In this document: positions 23,335 through 35,999 of the stretch, piece after piece
How the letters are laid out: the number at the start of each line of letters is the position of its first letter
Position numbering within the stretch: the stretch's first letter is position 1
Assembly: GCF_032854445.1 (NCBI RefSeq)
Contig: NC_088298.1
Location: 9,843,504 to 9,907,503 of the forward strand
Direction: 5' to 3'
Source: Liolophura sinensis
Lineage: Eukaryota > Mollusca > Polyplacophora > Chitonida > Chitonidae
Length of the DNA: 64,000 nt
Position numbers and translations under genes: made by a program
The notes under the pieces: generated by a model
What the model was told of the DNA's origin: nothing
Databases searched by the model: none
The model's input: only the letters and a program-made list of their open reading frames with translations

Positions 23335-26300
23335 ATGTCAGAATCAGGTAAAGTTGTTGCCAGTGTTGTAAAAAGTGACGTAGTGTTTTTTTTTCTGTAT
23401 GTGCTAATACGTTGCAGGACCAGTAAAAGTTTTTGTAAGCTCCGATCTAGTGTGCCGAAATTGCCGGTGTAAAAGTGTAAGCCCAGAGGCTTGCACAGCG
23501 CAATGCCTTAAATCAGTATTCAATTAATTTAGTGACACAGATATATTTAAAATCAAACTAATTCTTTGAATACGAACCAGCAATTACCTACGAGCGTGTG
23601 TATTTACGTTGTGCCATATATGGTACATTTAATCCTGAAAAAAAGTACTGGAAATAAACCTTCAGGGATACCGCAGCTTCTCGCCGCCAGTTACGTTCAA
23701 AATGAACTTCATCTGACTCAGTTCTCTTTTTTTCGAAGCCGTTCAGATACAAACACAAATTACTCACTATGGTAACAACTGCATGTATTATTCTGGACTC
23801 GTCAACTCCCCCTTCCTTCGAGCAACTGAAAACAACTTACGGGTTTTCCTCACAAGCACATTTAGGCCCCGTCTTCAGTTCACGGGGCCTCCATGGCTCA
23901 GTCGGTTAGCGTGCTAGCGCAGCGTAATAACTGAGGAGCCTCTCACCAATGCGGTCGCTGTGAGTTTAAGTCCAGCTCATCCTGGCTTCCTCTCCGGCCG
24001 TAAGTGGGAAGGTCTGTCAGCAACCTGCGGATGGTCGTGGGTTTCCCCCGGGCTCTGCCCGGTTTCCACCCACCATAATGCTGGCCGCCGTCGTATAAGT
24101 GAAATATTCTTGAGTACGGCGTAAAACACCAATCAAAAAAAAAAATCTTCTGTTCACATGATCTTAAATTACGAATACAGCAGGGTGGGCAATCTCACAT
24201 AACCTTATGTTGACATCCAACATATACAAAATAACCTAAACTTTAAAGTAAAATGGTATAAATAAATATCGCAGCGCCGGTCTTCGAGTGGCCTACAGTA
24301 CCTTTTTTTAGTACTTCACGGTCGACTGTAGGTTAAAAAGGGAGACAATTTTGTCTATTCTTTCAAAATAACCTGCTGAAGCAAACTGGTGGAATAAATT
24401 TGATTTATTTGTATGACTGGTGTTTTACCCCATACTCAAGAATATCGTATGCATAAAAGTCTGCCTTGAGACAAGTTTCTATAAGCTTTAGGAATAAAAC
24501 CGCCAGTACATTTCTATATATTCATAAAAATTTTGCATGATATTACGATTTCAGTTATGTATTTATTGATTATTGATACATGTATATGTACTATAAAACC
24601 CCTTTCTCACTGCTGTCACGTCACAGGTTATATAAAAGTAAAGTAAAATGTTCTGAACTGGCAGTATACAACACAAAATTATTTCCAATGCAACGGGGAA
24701 ATCATCATCATAAAAAAACAACAATTTTTTCATTTTTTTCACAGTAGCACCATGCACCGCCCGCCAGTTTTTGAAGCAGCTGGCAGCAAAAGAGAAAGAA
24801 AATGGTATGTTAATTATCGGCCTACTAAAATAGCATTCAGCATTTGTTTCAACGGTAGTTTTTTTTTTTGTCATGCTCAATAATGTGATTATATAATTTG
24901 TATTATTGATGGTCTTAATATTTCTACAGCCGTTTTAAAATTAATTTTCAACAGGCTGCCATACATCTTAATAATTTTTTCTAAATCTATTTTCTCTATT
25001 TCAGAATACCTTATTCTATTCGACGAGGACGGCAAGACAACTAGAATGTCAAAACCAAAGTTTTCTGTGCCGTCCTCGGAGATTAAAATCTCCCCTGTCT
25101 GCTTCATGGCGGGCGGAAGTATCTGGTGGAGATCCTTCGCAATTGGAGGTAAATATATCTTTCTTATACATAAGTAAAATGTCATTTTCTTTATGTCAGA
25201 TTATTACAATAAACATTCTCCATATTTTATAAAAATAATAACCTGGGCCAAATCTTCTCTTTTTAATGTGTAGCACCAGAAGAACTGGAAATAACAGATC
25301 AAGCCTGGCCCCAAACCCACAGGGGCCAGGCCATTACAAAGTCCCTGGAGTCCCATGGGGATCTCCATTTGGCCTGAAAGCAAGGTATCAAAAGCTCTGT
25401 TCAAGATTTGTTTAAGTTGTTCTTGATAAAGATCCTTGTTTCTTTCTGTTAGTACACTCTTTGCTGCTGTTGATGGTTACTTTATGCTTGGTTAGAACGT
25501 TTTTGAATAAAGTTATTCAGGTTGATTGATTTATTTGTATTCACTTGTGTGTTCTGAACCGAAGTATCGCCTTACTACTCACGGATTCAAATATTGTTAA
25601 GTACAAACGTTCACTAAATGTGCAATGCAGATTATATAAAATGAAGGTAATGCTATGCAATACACAGGATTATAAATTTCAAAAGTGTTCTCTAGATGGT
25701 TAAATGTTATTACAATGCAATGCAAATAATAGCAAATAATACTTGCTGTAACCTTTAAATTTATTTGGTTTAATTTGCTTTTTTTTGCAGTTGATGGAAG
25801 AAATTGATTTTTCTGCTTTGGGGGAAGAGTGGGGGGATTTTGGGGATTTAGGTTTCATAAATGTATCAGTAGAGGGGAATAGTGGTGAGGGGATTAGTGA
25901 TGACATTTTGGAAGGGGTTGGTGTAGTTGGGGGTGGTGAGGGGGTGCTAGAGGGGAGTAGTAGTCAAGTATCGGTGGAGGGGGGGGTCTGAATGTGGCAG
26001 CGGGGGGAGGGAGTGAAGGTGTAGCAGGGGAATCTAGTGTAGGCAGTAGTGGGGAAAAACAGGGAAGGGAGTAGTTCGGGGGAAGGGAAAGGAAAAAGAA
26101 AGATTGCGCATGAGGTGGAAAGCGGGAGTAAAGCAAAGGTAAGGTTCAGTTTAAGGTGCTTGTAAACAAAAAGGCTGTGGTAATATTATCTGGAAATGGC
26201 CTTTGTATTATTCCCATATAACTTGTCTGTAAATGTGTAATGAAACATGTCATGGTAAATGTAATCTCACACTAATCAAATCAGTAAAAGCAGTCCTGCT

Positions 26301-27909
26301 GTATACAGAAATAGTCATCACCTGTATCAAGAATATCAAAGCATGCTGTTGTGAAATGCAAGTCCATTTTTACTAATTGCATGAAGTATGTAACTAATTA
26401 TGTTATAGTAATCATGTCATATTTTATTCTGTTTCAGATGGTTGTATTGAGGGATGGGGGTTCTGGGAGGGGTGACAGGGCGGAGGGCCACAGAGTCCCA
26501 GACTTTGTGGACCTGACATCGAACAACGACCTGGTAAGAACTGTAGACATCTTACACATTTATACAATTTTAGGAAATAAATCTGTACTTCTGTGATTGT
26601 AAAACGCACAGACTATTTCACATAGCACTAAGAATAGGCTTCCAGTTGATAAACTGAAATGGAATAAGTATGTATATTCAGGATGTTAATTACATAAATA
26701 TTAGTGTAACATTATTGTTCATGATTAGGGCAATATTGGAATAGAATATATTTGCCATTCCCCCAAATGAGGTTGTTTCACAAAAATAGTTTATCATGCG
26801 CTTAGGTATCATGCAGACCTTTTGAAAACAAGAATCATTTTCAAACAACCAATCTTTATGCTAAATATTATACGCATTTACACAAATAAATTGACGAGCA
26901 TAATAAGAAAAACTCATCAAATATCTATAGAACTGAAACAAGAAGTTAATTAACATTACTTCTATTTTTTATTATTATTCAGAAATCAGCAATGTGCGCG
27001 TGCCTGTGTTTTATTACAGGAGATGTCAGCCATGTGTTTTTTTTGTGTGTGTGTCTGTGTTCATTACAGGAGATGTGACAACATTTGTCTGCATGTAATA
27101 CTCAAGCAGTACATCATACACACACAGAGATGTCATAACATATGCGGTACTGCATAATTATCACACGAAGAGTCCACATTTTTGCCTGATTTATACCTTT
27201 CTTTCTGTTAACAGGTTGATGCTTTCAAGACTGGTCAGGTCGTTGTTCGACATGAATCTGCTCCTCAACAGAGGGATTGCTGTCAGCACTGCCACGCGAT
27301 CCCTCTGTTGCCGGACCAGATTCGAGAGATTGTTCGGTAGGAACTGGTTTCCTACAAAGAAAAAATACATCGGAGGTTTGAGGGCATGTTGAAGCAACAA
27401 CTGGCTGAAATACTGCCAGGGTTGCTGGAGAGACAGAGAGAAGGCAGAGTCCTTGCCTCCCCACCTGCCTCCTCCTCAGCTGCCACCCAACTGCCTTCCA
27501 CCCCTCCAGAGATGCCATCTACTGTTGGGGTGGGTGTTGCTAAGCAGCATTTAAGGCTTGGTGTGCACAAGGATGATTGCCATTTTACGCATGACTTGTG
27601 CGTCATCCCGGATAGTGTGGTGGCAATGGCTGAGGAAAAATCCGCAGGAAATCCACAGATTTTTGCCTCGACCTTGACACTATTCCGGGGGGAGGAGCTG
27701 TCTGGTAGGGCTGTTGACGGCTCAAAGCAAGGGGAAGGCAGCTTTGAGCCCTCGACGCCCGAGTGCCATCAAACAAAAAGGTGTTTGATGTGCACTCAGT
27801 GCCCCCGTCACAAAGACAGAAGTGGCACAAATGTAAAACTGCCATTAACTGCAAACTTAGGAACCTCCTTAGAAAATCCTGGTTTGCAGTTAATGCAGTT
27901 TTGCATTAA
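23335..27909 (+). CDS. BEN-domain protein gene, seven exons, with frame breaks
   Basis: Proposed exons: 23335-23347 (ATG), 24745-24804, 25005-25148, 25274-25384, 25791-26138, 26438-26533 and 27215-27909, each bounded by AG/GT. Phases agree across exons 1-4 and 5-7. Exon 3 encodes EYLILFDEDGKTTRMS, exon 5 an acidic Gly/Glu-rich stretch, exon 7 a coiled region (KQQLAEILPGLLERQREG) and then the BEN-like module: LRLGVHKDDCHFTHDLCVIP, IFASTLTLFRGEELSGRAVD and WHKCKTAINCKLRNLL. BEN domains bind DNA or mediate chromatin protein contacts. Breaks: TGA in exon 4 (25375), shifts in G/A runs of exon 5, TAG at 27338, and a shift near 27745. Either a recent pseudogene or a gene with assembly indels. Intron 1 holds a SINE. 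Confidence 0.55.
23884..24150 (+). mobile_element. SINE, best-preserved full-length copy (in BEN gene intron 1)
   Basis: GGGGCCTCCATGGCTCAGTC with A-box TGGCTCAGTCGGTTAGCG, B-box-like GTTTAAGTCC, full GC-rich body, 3' stem-loop (CGCCGT 24086-24091 with ACGGCG 24116-24121 enclosing GAAATATT) and a poly(A)-like end at 24137-24147. Plus strand, same sense as the BEN gene. Confidence 0.9.
24398..24450 (-). mobile_element. SINE 3'-end fragment
   Basis: GATTTATTTGTATGACTGGT and GTTTTACCCCATACTCAAGA match the last about 50 bp of the SINE on the minus strand; the rest is absent. Confidence 0.65.
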
Positions 27910-30046
27910 CTGCCACTTTTTCTGTTTTTGTGTGGTGATAATCAGAATTATCTGCCAAGCTGCTCCTTTTCCCAATGTCCATGCCATTTTGGTTTCCTCT
28001 ATATTTCAATTCCCTCCAATAAGTTGGTTCCCTCCATAAGTTATTTTCCTCCATGAAATTGGTTTCCTATCGGTCAAGGTGTTGCTGAAAAAATGCTGTC
28101 TTGGCCAATTCTTGCCTTACAGTCTCTGTCCGCGGCCTTGTCCAAAAAAAAAAAATAAAGGGGGAGGGGGGGAATAATGTTATTGTTTAATTTATTATTA
28201 TATAAGATATGTATATAACTGAAATTTTTATTTACACATAGTATTTATAAAAGTGCAATAAAATATTTATAACTAATGGTAAAATATTTACATTTATAAA
28301 TAACTTGTTCTATATATAATACTTACTTAGAAATTACTGTATATATAAAATTGTTTAACTTTTCATTTTGTTGTTTTAAATAAATTATAAATGTTACAAG
28401 ATTGAGTGAACTTAACTGTGTTTCTTCAGGTTATGGCCACATTTAAATAAAGTACACTATTTAAAACATGGTCTTTTTGCTATATTACCCCAATCAACAT
28501 CAATACGCATGTAGTTCAACATCTATTTCTGTACTTTTTGGGATTGAAATACATTGTAGAAATCAACATCAACTGACCTAAGACGTGTACTTTATTTAAC
28601 TGTGGTTTTGTCTTTTAGTGTTTTCATATCAGTATCTTCAAATTCCAATGAATGCATATCTTACTGCGGCTGCGTCGAACATCTGTGATTGCAAGTTAAT
28701 TCCTACATCTTCTCCATTGCCTCCAGAGTGCTCTTAACAGTTTATGCTGGAATTTGGCTATTTATCTTGTCCTGCCTTTCAAAGCGCTAAGAATGTTATA
28801 ACTTGGTGAACCGAGAAGGAAAATCTAGCTCTGGGTTGAACCAGTCCCTGGTGCCTGGATGGTAGATTTATTGCAGAAGCATATAAAGGAGGGTCACTGA
28901 TACATTTTTATACGGTTCCTTGTGCCAGTTTACACTCTGTGAAGTGTCTAGGGGCTTGGTGATAGTCAGCTAATGACATGCATTAGAACATCCCTTCAGG
29001 TCAGATTTCCTATCACCATAATGTTGTATTTCTTAGTGTAAAGAATGTTGACAGGTGGAACATAACAGCCCAGAAGTTAATGCAGTGAAGAAAATCCAAA
29101 AGTTTATTGTGAGGGAGTGAGGTGAGATAAGAACACACACACAAACAAACAGCTGAACGTGAAAGAATACTTTTTCAACCAACAATTTATTCCAAGCAAC
29201 AAGTTATGATTCACTGTACAAACTACATAAATGTTCCACTTGGTAGTCCATGCATGTTAAAAACGCAGCTGTCCTGTTATTAATTTATAAACATGAATTT
29301 ATGTAACATTATTGACAACTCGTGTTGCTAAGAGTGAAAACTATTCCCTCGCACCAAACAACCGAAAGTGTCTCTTTCTGCAAAAAGCGTAGGGATTACA
29401 AATATATTTCCACAATTACATATAAATGAGATTTAGGATGAAAAGTCTTCTCACAGTTAATGTTCATACCCTGTGTGCTGCATTGTCTGAAAAGAGGTGA
29501 AATGTAAAAAAAATGTGAAATTTACTGGATCAAAGTTTTGTTGACCTTTAAAGGTAATATATACAGAATACATGTGGTGATTGCATCAACTTTGCTGGAG
29601 ATGCAATTTATCAAACAGATAGTTGATAAAACAAGTAGTTTGAAAAACCTCTACCACCTCAGAATTTAGTGTATACTTATGCCAATAAAGTTTCCCGAAG
29701 ATGTAGTGAAAACTTTAAAATTGAAAAATAAAACCTGATCTTGAGACTACACACAACCTCATCATTTTGAAGACAAAACATTAACATAAAGTTGCCTACA
29801 TTAATTCAGTTTCACGAAGATGAAGTAATAAATATAACAACTAAATTTGAATGAATCCAGAACCATCCGCAGTACTGCAGTGATATTATTGGTTTGAACA
29901 TTACACTGCCTTAAGCCAAGTTCACATGTTGCCCTTTGTGCTATTGCCTTCTGTCTGAAAAGATACAAAGATACTGACATATAAATAAGATATAAATAAA
30001 GACAATCTAAGATATGTCTGGTTCATTGAGAAAATATTGTCCCCAA
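27910..30046. other. 2.1 kb without a recognised gene; small hairpin repeat
   Basis: AT-rich. A 21-bp imperfect inverted pair (28437-28457 and 28585-28605, two mismatches) encloses about 130 bp and looks like a tiny MITE. The direct repeat AATCAACATCAA occurs at about 28492 and 28561. No exon recognised. Confidence 0.35.
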
Positions 30047-30193
30047 TCAATAACCAGATGAGGCCCCATTACGTTCTATGACCCGATGAATAACTTTTCG
30101 TAAATGATCTATAAACGTTCTGCAGAGCTGTGGCGTGATACTGCGCCAACAGTCTACAATACCGTCTATAAGCTGATCCTTTGTCTGGGGCTT
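30047..30193 (-). pseudogene. DDE transposase C-terminus (Tc1/mariner-like)
   Basis: About 48 residues ending at a TGA read KPQTKDQLIDGIVDCWRSI, TPQLCRTFIDHLRKVIHRVI and ERNGASSGY. They match the conserved helical C-terminal end of a Tc1/mariner-type transposase family common in invertebrates. Nothing upstream of this piece remains: 50 bp further the right 23-bp inverted repeat starts. It therefore looks like the remnant of an internally deleted element. Confidence 0.5.
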
Positions 30194-30245
30194 GTGTTAC
30201 TCGTGTGGAATGCATTCCAACTGCGGTAGTAATGCGTGTGGTATG

Positions 30246-30268
30246 GTGGTCACTTTTTTGTTGTACTG
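30246..30268. repeat. Right member of the 23-bp perfect inverted repeat pair
   Basis: Exact reverse complement of 22944-22966, ending ..GTACTG followed by TATA, compatible with a TA target site. See the finding on the 7.3-kb interval. Confidence 0.7.
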
Positions 30269-30454
30269 TATATGGGCCTAATCATTTCTTGGTAATTGCC
30301 AAAACTGTAAAATAACAATATAGTAATTCGTAGTGTGTCAAATTAACGTAGGCCTTATGGCGGTTACCTAGGTAATGGACTTCTGTTATAAGTGAAAGAC
30401 GGTGGTGCAATGAATAACGGCTTGTATGCGAAGTCGTAACATAGCACGCAACCG

Positions 30455-30545
30455 TATTAGTTATGACCCACTTCAGGATTAGGCTCGGATCTTCCGACTA
30501 GAACGCAGGCGCTTTACCAACTAGCTGTGAATCTGTGTTGAATAC
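30455..30545 (-). mobile_element. tRNA-derived SINE head of a different family
   Basis: On the minus strand CAGCTAGTTGGTAAAGCGCC followed by TGCGTTCTAGTCGGAAGATC and CGAGCCTAATCC resembles a tRNA-like A-box/B-box head with GCGCCTGC anticodon-stem sequence. It lacks a foldable acceptor stem, so it is a SINE relic rather than a tRNA gene. Confidence 0.4.
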
Positions 30546-30568
30546 GACCTCCCTTGCTCCAACACAAG

Positions 30569-30626
30569 ATGTCAGAGTCTTCACCCGCTTCCGCCAATCC
30601 AGAAAATTTGGCGGAAAGTTACACAG
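30569..30626 (+). CDS. Possible first coding exon, cut off by LINE B
   Basis: ATG followed by 19 codons (MSESSPASANPENLAESYT) and a good donor ACACAG|GTAAGC at 30627. The start resembles the BEN gene's first exon (MSES), but flanking DNA does not align. The following exons are not visible: LINE B starts 80 bp downstream. Could be the orphan 5' end of a host gene. Confidence 0.35.
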
Positions 30627-30974
30627 GTAAGCAAATTGTTAATTACCATGGATAATCTCGTTCGTGTTAATGGTGGTTAATCGACTATGTTTGAAGTGTC
30701 GTTTTTGTGAATGAATAAATGAATGATCATGGCTTAACGCCACATCGGCAATATATCAGCCAATTAGTGGCGAGAACACCGTGAAAACGCGAGGTGGTTG
30801 AAGTTTTCAGTATGGTAATGAGAACATTTAAAACGAAACAGAAAAGTTCGGACATGTTTAAAATTATATAACAAAAAACCAAAAGTCAAAACTCGACAAC
30901 CAGCATATGTTAAAAATAGTATATCTAGAAATCTATATAACTTTTTATCTATCAACACTTCTTAGAATAAAATT

Positions 30975-33900
30975 TATATTTTATGATACAGGCCAATGGC
31001 CTTCAAATATTTTATGACAACATCGCCAGCGATGCTGTCAAATAAATCATATATAGATTTGACCGTGCAGAACCTTTGCCTAACATGGGCAAATTCTACA
31101 CACTCAACCAAAATATGTTTGATGCCATATTCAGCATCACATCCAATACACTCGGGAGCACTGCTCCCATATAAGATGAAATTGTGTCAGATGAGAATGC
31201 CCAATACGACACCTCCTTAAAACTACTTGGTCTCTGCGAGACATTTGACAAGTATAGGCATTGTAGCCAATAAAAGGATGGATGGCATGCAGTTTATTAT
31301 GGATCTGCAAGTCCCATTCACCCTGCCAAAGGCGACGAATATATTTTAGAATATTAGACTTCACGTCAGTATAAGGGAATTTAACCGGAGATACAGGTTT
31401 GTATAGGGCAGCTTTCGCTTCCCTCTCCACGACTGTGTTTCCATGGTTACCAGTGTGACTTGGTATCCAACAGAATATAATATCTTTACCTCTTTTAATT
31501 AGTTTTCGGTGTTTGGCTATGATCTCAAGTATCAATGGATTTTTAAATTTATTATTCTGAATCGCCAAAAGGCAAGACATCGAGTCGCTGCATATCACTG
31601 CCCTCTGGACATGCCCAGAGGAAACATATGATAAGGCCAGGAGTATAGCCCTGGCCTCTGCAGAAAAGATAGAAGATGAAGGTGGCAGACGAAGAGAAGT
31701 GACCCGCTGCTCTAAGACAGCCGCAGCCGCAACCCTGTCCCCATCCTTTGACCCGTCAGTATATATAAATTTATAGTCCATATAATCAGCCTTGATTTCA
31801 GCAAAACCTTGCTGAATTATAAGAGGATTTGTATTGGATTTATTATATTTACGTAGATCAAATATTAGTTTAGTTTGTGGAAGAAGCCAAGGAGGAGACT
31901 CTGGAAAAGACACCGGAATTATATCCTCCAGCTTGATGTTAGCACCCACAATATGGTTCCCTATGCGAAGACCGAAGAAAGGGATCTTGTTAGGACATTT
32001 AATATATTTGTCTACATGTAATGGATTGAAAATAACAGTCGTAGGCAGGGTTTGTTGGATGAGCTTTAAGCTTACTAGTGTATTGAAGGCTAAGTTTTAT
32101 ACGTCGGTGATATAAAGAAGGCTCAGTTTTATACGTCGGTTGTATAAGGAAGGCTCATTTGCCTCCACGTATAAACTTTCTGCTGGTGAGGTTTCTAAAA
32201 GCACCAAGGCTGAGCCTCAAACCTTGGTGATGAACAGGATCCAACATTTTAATGTATGACTTCCTAGCGGAACCGTAAATGATGGATCCATAGTCCACTT
32301 TAGGCCTCACCAGAGAACGATATAAATTAAGTAAAACTGATTGGTCAGCACCCCAATCGGTGCTAGACACGACCTTAATTATATCGAGAGCCTTTGTACA
32401 TTTAGCTTTAAGCATTTTAATATGAGGTATAAAAGATAGCTTCCTATCAAATATTATACCTAAAAATTTTGTTTCTCCAACAATTTTAACCTGTTCACCA
32501 CAAAAATTAAGCTCAGGGTAAAGATGAAGTTTCCGTTTATTACAAAAATGCATACCGACGGTTTTAGACGTTGAAAATCTAAAACCGTTTTCAGTTGCCC
32601 ATTTCTCGATCTTTTTGAGACAAAGCTGCAACTGACGTTCGATATTATTTATATTCTTAGCTCGGTAGCATAAAAGGAAATCATCCACGTATAAAGAACC
32701 CTCTGTGCCAGATGTTAATGTTTTTGCTAGGCTATCTAGTTTTATGCTGAACAGAGATGGTGATAGAATGCTGCCCTGGAGTACACCCATTTCCTGCTCA
32801 TAAAAGTCAGAAAGAGTGGACCCCACCCGTACTTTAAACTGACGATCAGATAAAAATTCGGATATAAATATAGGTAAGCGACCTTTTAGAAACATATTCG
32901 TAGGCCCTTTTCAAGGTCAAAAAATATGGACACCACATGTTCATCATTGATGAAGCCATCGCGAATAAAGGTTTCGAATCGAACAAGGTGATCCATGGTA
33001 GATCTACCTTGCCGAAAACCGCATTGAATATTAGATAAAAGCTTGTTGGTTTCATCAAACCAAACAAGTCTATCATTATCATCCGTTCCATAGTCTTACA
33101 GACACAGCTGGTAAGAGCTGTGGGACGGTAATTATTTGGATCAGTATGATCCTTACCCGGTTTGGGAACCGGAATAATACACGCCTCCCTCCATGACGGT
33201 GGAAAATTACCAGTTATCCAAATATCATTAAGCGAGTCCAGGAGAATCTCCAGTGGCTCAGGTGGTAAATGGTTCAGAAACTTATAATATACATTATCAG
33301 GACCACAAGCAGTATCGTGGGCCTTTTTTAATGCAGTTTTAAGTTCCTCGGTGTTAAAAGGATGATTATAATCTTCTAAGTTCTTAGAAGAAAACGGCAA
33401 TTTGGTTTTCTCCTTCTGGTTTTTAATACGTTGGAATTCTTAAGAATAATTCTCAGAAGAAAATTTGTTTGAAATTGTTTCAGCTAGTTTATTTGCTATA
33501 TCGGGTTGAGAAGTTAATATATTATCTCCATCTTTTAAATGCTGAACTTTTGCTTTATTATTTTTGCCCTTAAGTTTCTGAACCATGTTCCAGACCTTAC
33601 GCACGGGTGTTTTTGAAGTATTGCCTGAAACAAAGTTCCGCCAACAAGATCGTCTGTTGGACTTGAGTAATTGGCGAGCCTTAGCTCTAAAAATACGAAC
33701 CTGGTTTAAATTATTATCAGTAGGACACATATTAAAATTTCGCTCGACTTTTTTGCGGTCCTTAATGGCTTTGCGACAGTCCTTATCATACCAGGGTTTG
33801 CTTTTGGATTGTGGATTTGTCGAGGTTTTAGGGATAGTTCTATCGGCAGCTCGTAATACAAGCTCGTTAAATTTTAATATAGGATTTGTTGCATTGAGAG

Positions 33901-34661
33901 TCTCTGGAGAGATATCAGCCTCGCAGAACATCTCAAATGCGATCTAATCTGCTTTATCGAATTTCCACCTTAGCTACACGTTCTAAAGAATTAGAAGTGA
34001 TATGCTCTAGGATGATAGGAAAATGGTGACTACCACAAAGATGGTCATGCACCTTCCAAGAAAAATCTGGGAGAAGTGATGGATCCATGATAGTGAGATC
34101 GATAGCAGAATAAGTGCCATTACCCGGATGTAAATAGGTATTAGAACCATCATTGAAATAACACAGTTCACCCTTCGATAAGAAGTCTTCCACTATCTTG
34201 CCCTTATTATTTATGTTGTTACTGCCCCATAGGGGGTTATGGGAATTAAAATCTCCCATTATAATAAACGGTTTAGGTAATTGTTCTGTAAGATTATGTA
34301 AATGAGAAGCTGACAAAGAAGTGTTCGGAGGTATATACACCGAACATAATGTGACTGTTTTAGACAGTGAAATACGAACGGCCACAGCCTGAAGCTCTGT
34401 ATGCAGAGCAACAGGGTTGTGAATAATATTGTTATTTATGAATATCGAGGAGCCGCCTGCAGCTCGCTCTTCTTCATTTGAATAAGTACTATATAATGAA
34501 TAATTTTAAGGGCTACTGTGTCTTTGTCAGATGTCTTCAGGTGAGTTTCCTGAAGACAGAGGGCTACTGGATTTTAAGATTGAACTAGCTGTGTTATTCA
34601 ATAAAATTTACGTGAAGACCTCGACAATTCCATTGCATAATTTTGTCATATAACGCCATTA
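30975..34661 (-). pseudogene. LINE copy B ORF2, multiple frameshifts
   Basis: Pieces 34385-33954, 33931-33440, 33400-32846, 32895-32155 and 31949-31137 span endonuclease (IMGDFNSHNPLW), RT (PNNYRPTALTSCVC, SLYVDDFLLCYRA) and RNase H (YTDGSKDGD, CSDSMSCLL, IPSHTGNHGN). The ATG at 34659-34657 overlaps the ORF1 stop as in A and C. A frame break comes about 20 codons after the start. A tandem duplication of the GCTCAGTTTTATACGTCGG region lies at about 32090-32150. Confidence 0.85.
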
Positions 34662-35999
34662 TGGAAGAAGACGTATTGGGGATTTATGTCTTGACGGAAG
34701 ACGACCCTTTTTGGGAGATCTACTAGGAGATCTCCCAGGTGCAGATGATTTATCCATCAGGTCTGCACATGAAGTTGAAGGATCGACATCCTCCAACGAT
34801 CCAAACTTATTATAAGTTTGGATTGGGTCCCTAGTGGCCTTAGAGGGACGCTTCAGGGGGCCATTAGGTTTATCCCTTTTATGATTTTTCTCAGATTTAT
34901 TTTTGTCACCCGTTGTTTTCTGTGAAGAATCAACCGGTTTATTAGATTTAGATTTATTATCATATGAAGTGTGGTCAGATAAAGAAAGTGCCGGATACTC
35001 AGGTAAAGTATTAGGTATTTTGGATAGGTTGTTATCAGTCTAAGATGATGAGCTGGCTGTCTTATTTACGGGTTTCGTGACGAGTTTCTGTGGCTGTTCT
35101 TTGTCAATGGGCCAAGTAAAAGTTGTTTGGACCCTCACAGAAACAGTGGTTTTCCTTACAATGTTGGCAAAAGTAGATGTTGTAGGGCCATGCGTGACAG
35201 AGACCAGACGCTTCGCTTCCTGATAGGATATTTTATTTTTACATTTTAAGGTTATAATTTCTTTTTCTTTTTTGAAAAGAGGGCAGTCCTTGGAAGAGGC
35301 AATGTGGGCTCCGCTACAATTGAAACATTTTATTGTTTTTGTGCAGTCAAGTCCCTCGTGTCCTGCTTCCGCACATCTAAAGCAGACCAGTGTGTTGCGG
35401 CATTGACTCCTGCCATGGCCAAACCGCTGGCAGGAGAAACACCGGGTGGGGTTAGGTATAAACAACTCCACTCGTACGCTATACGGTCCGACAAATATAG
35501 ATGACGGAAGGGAAGGTCTGTTAAAAGTTATCATATAAGTGTTCGTTTTTATCAGGTTTCCATCTCTTTTTATTATGAAGCGTTTGACCTTTATCACTCT
35601 TTGATGTTTTAGTTCTTCAGATATTTTTTGCTCTTTCATTTCAGTAAGGTCCTGGTCTCTGTCACGAATTATGCCATGACAGCAGTTTAATGTATTATGT
35701 GGAGAAACAGAAACAGGCTGCTCTCCTATATTTTGAATTTTTAGTAAATTTATATATTGTTGTTTTCTGGAAACTTCCAACAAAATGTTCCCAGATTTCA
35801 TTTTTTTGACTTGTTTCAGAGTTCCAGCATAACTTTCTAACTTTTTTTTAAGTACAAATGGATTTATTTTCATTTTGCCTTGATTTTTATTAGAAATTAC
35901 TAAGAAGGTAGGAAAATAAGTATTTCCTCCTTCAGTATCTAATGGAATTTCATTTTTTCTATTTTTAGCAACGACTGTTGTAATTACAGATGAAGCCAT
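34661..35999 (-). pseudogene. LINE copy B ORF1, truncated by a stop at about 35040
   Basis: A 319-residue frame starting MASSVITT with the RRM-like region and three CCHC knuckles (CFSCQRFGHGRSQC, CFRCAEAGHEGLDC, CFNCSGAHIASSKDC). A premature TAG at 35040 removes the basic Ser-rich C-terminus, which is still recognisable down to the TAATG junction at 34661-34657. Confidence 0.85.

Noticed and set aside
30455-30545. Possible tRNA gene
   Set aside because: A-box and B-box traces are present, but no acceptor stem or cloverleaf can be formed; treated as a SINE head.
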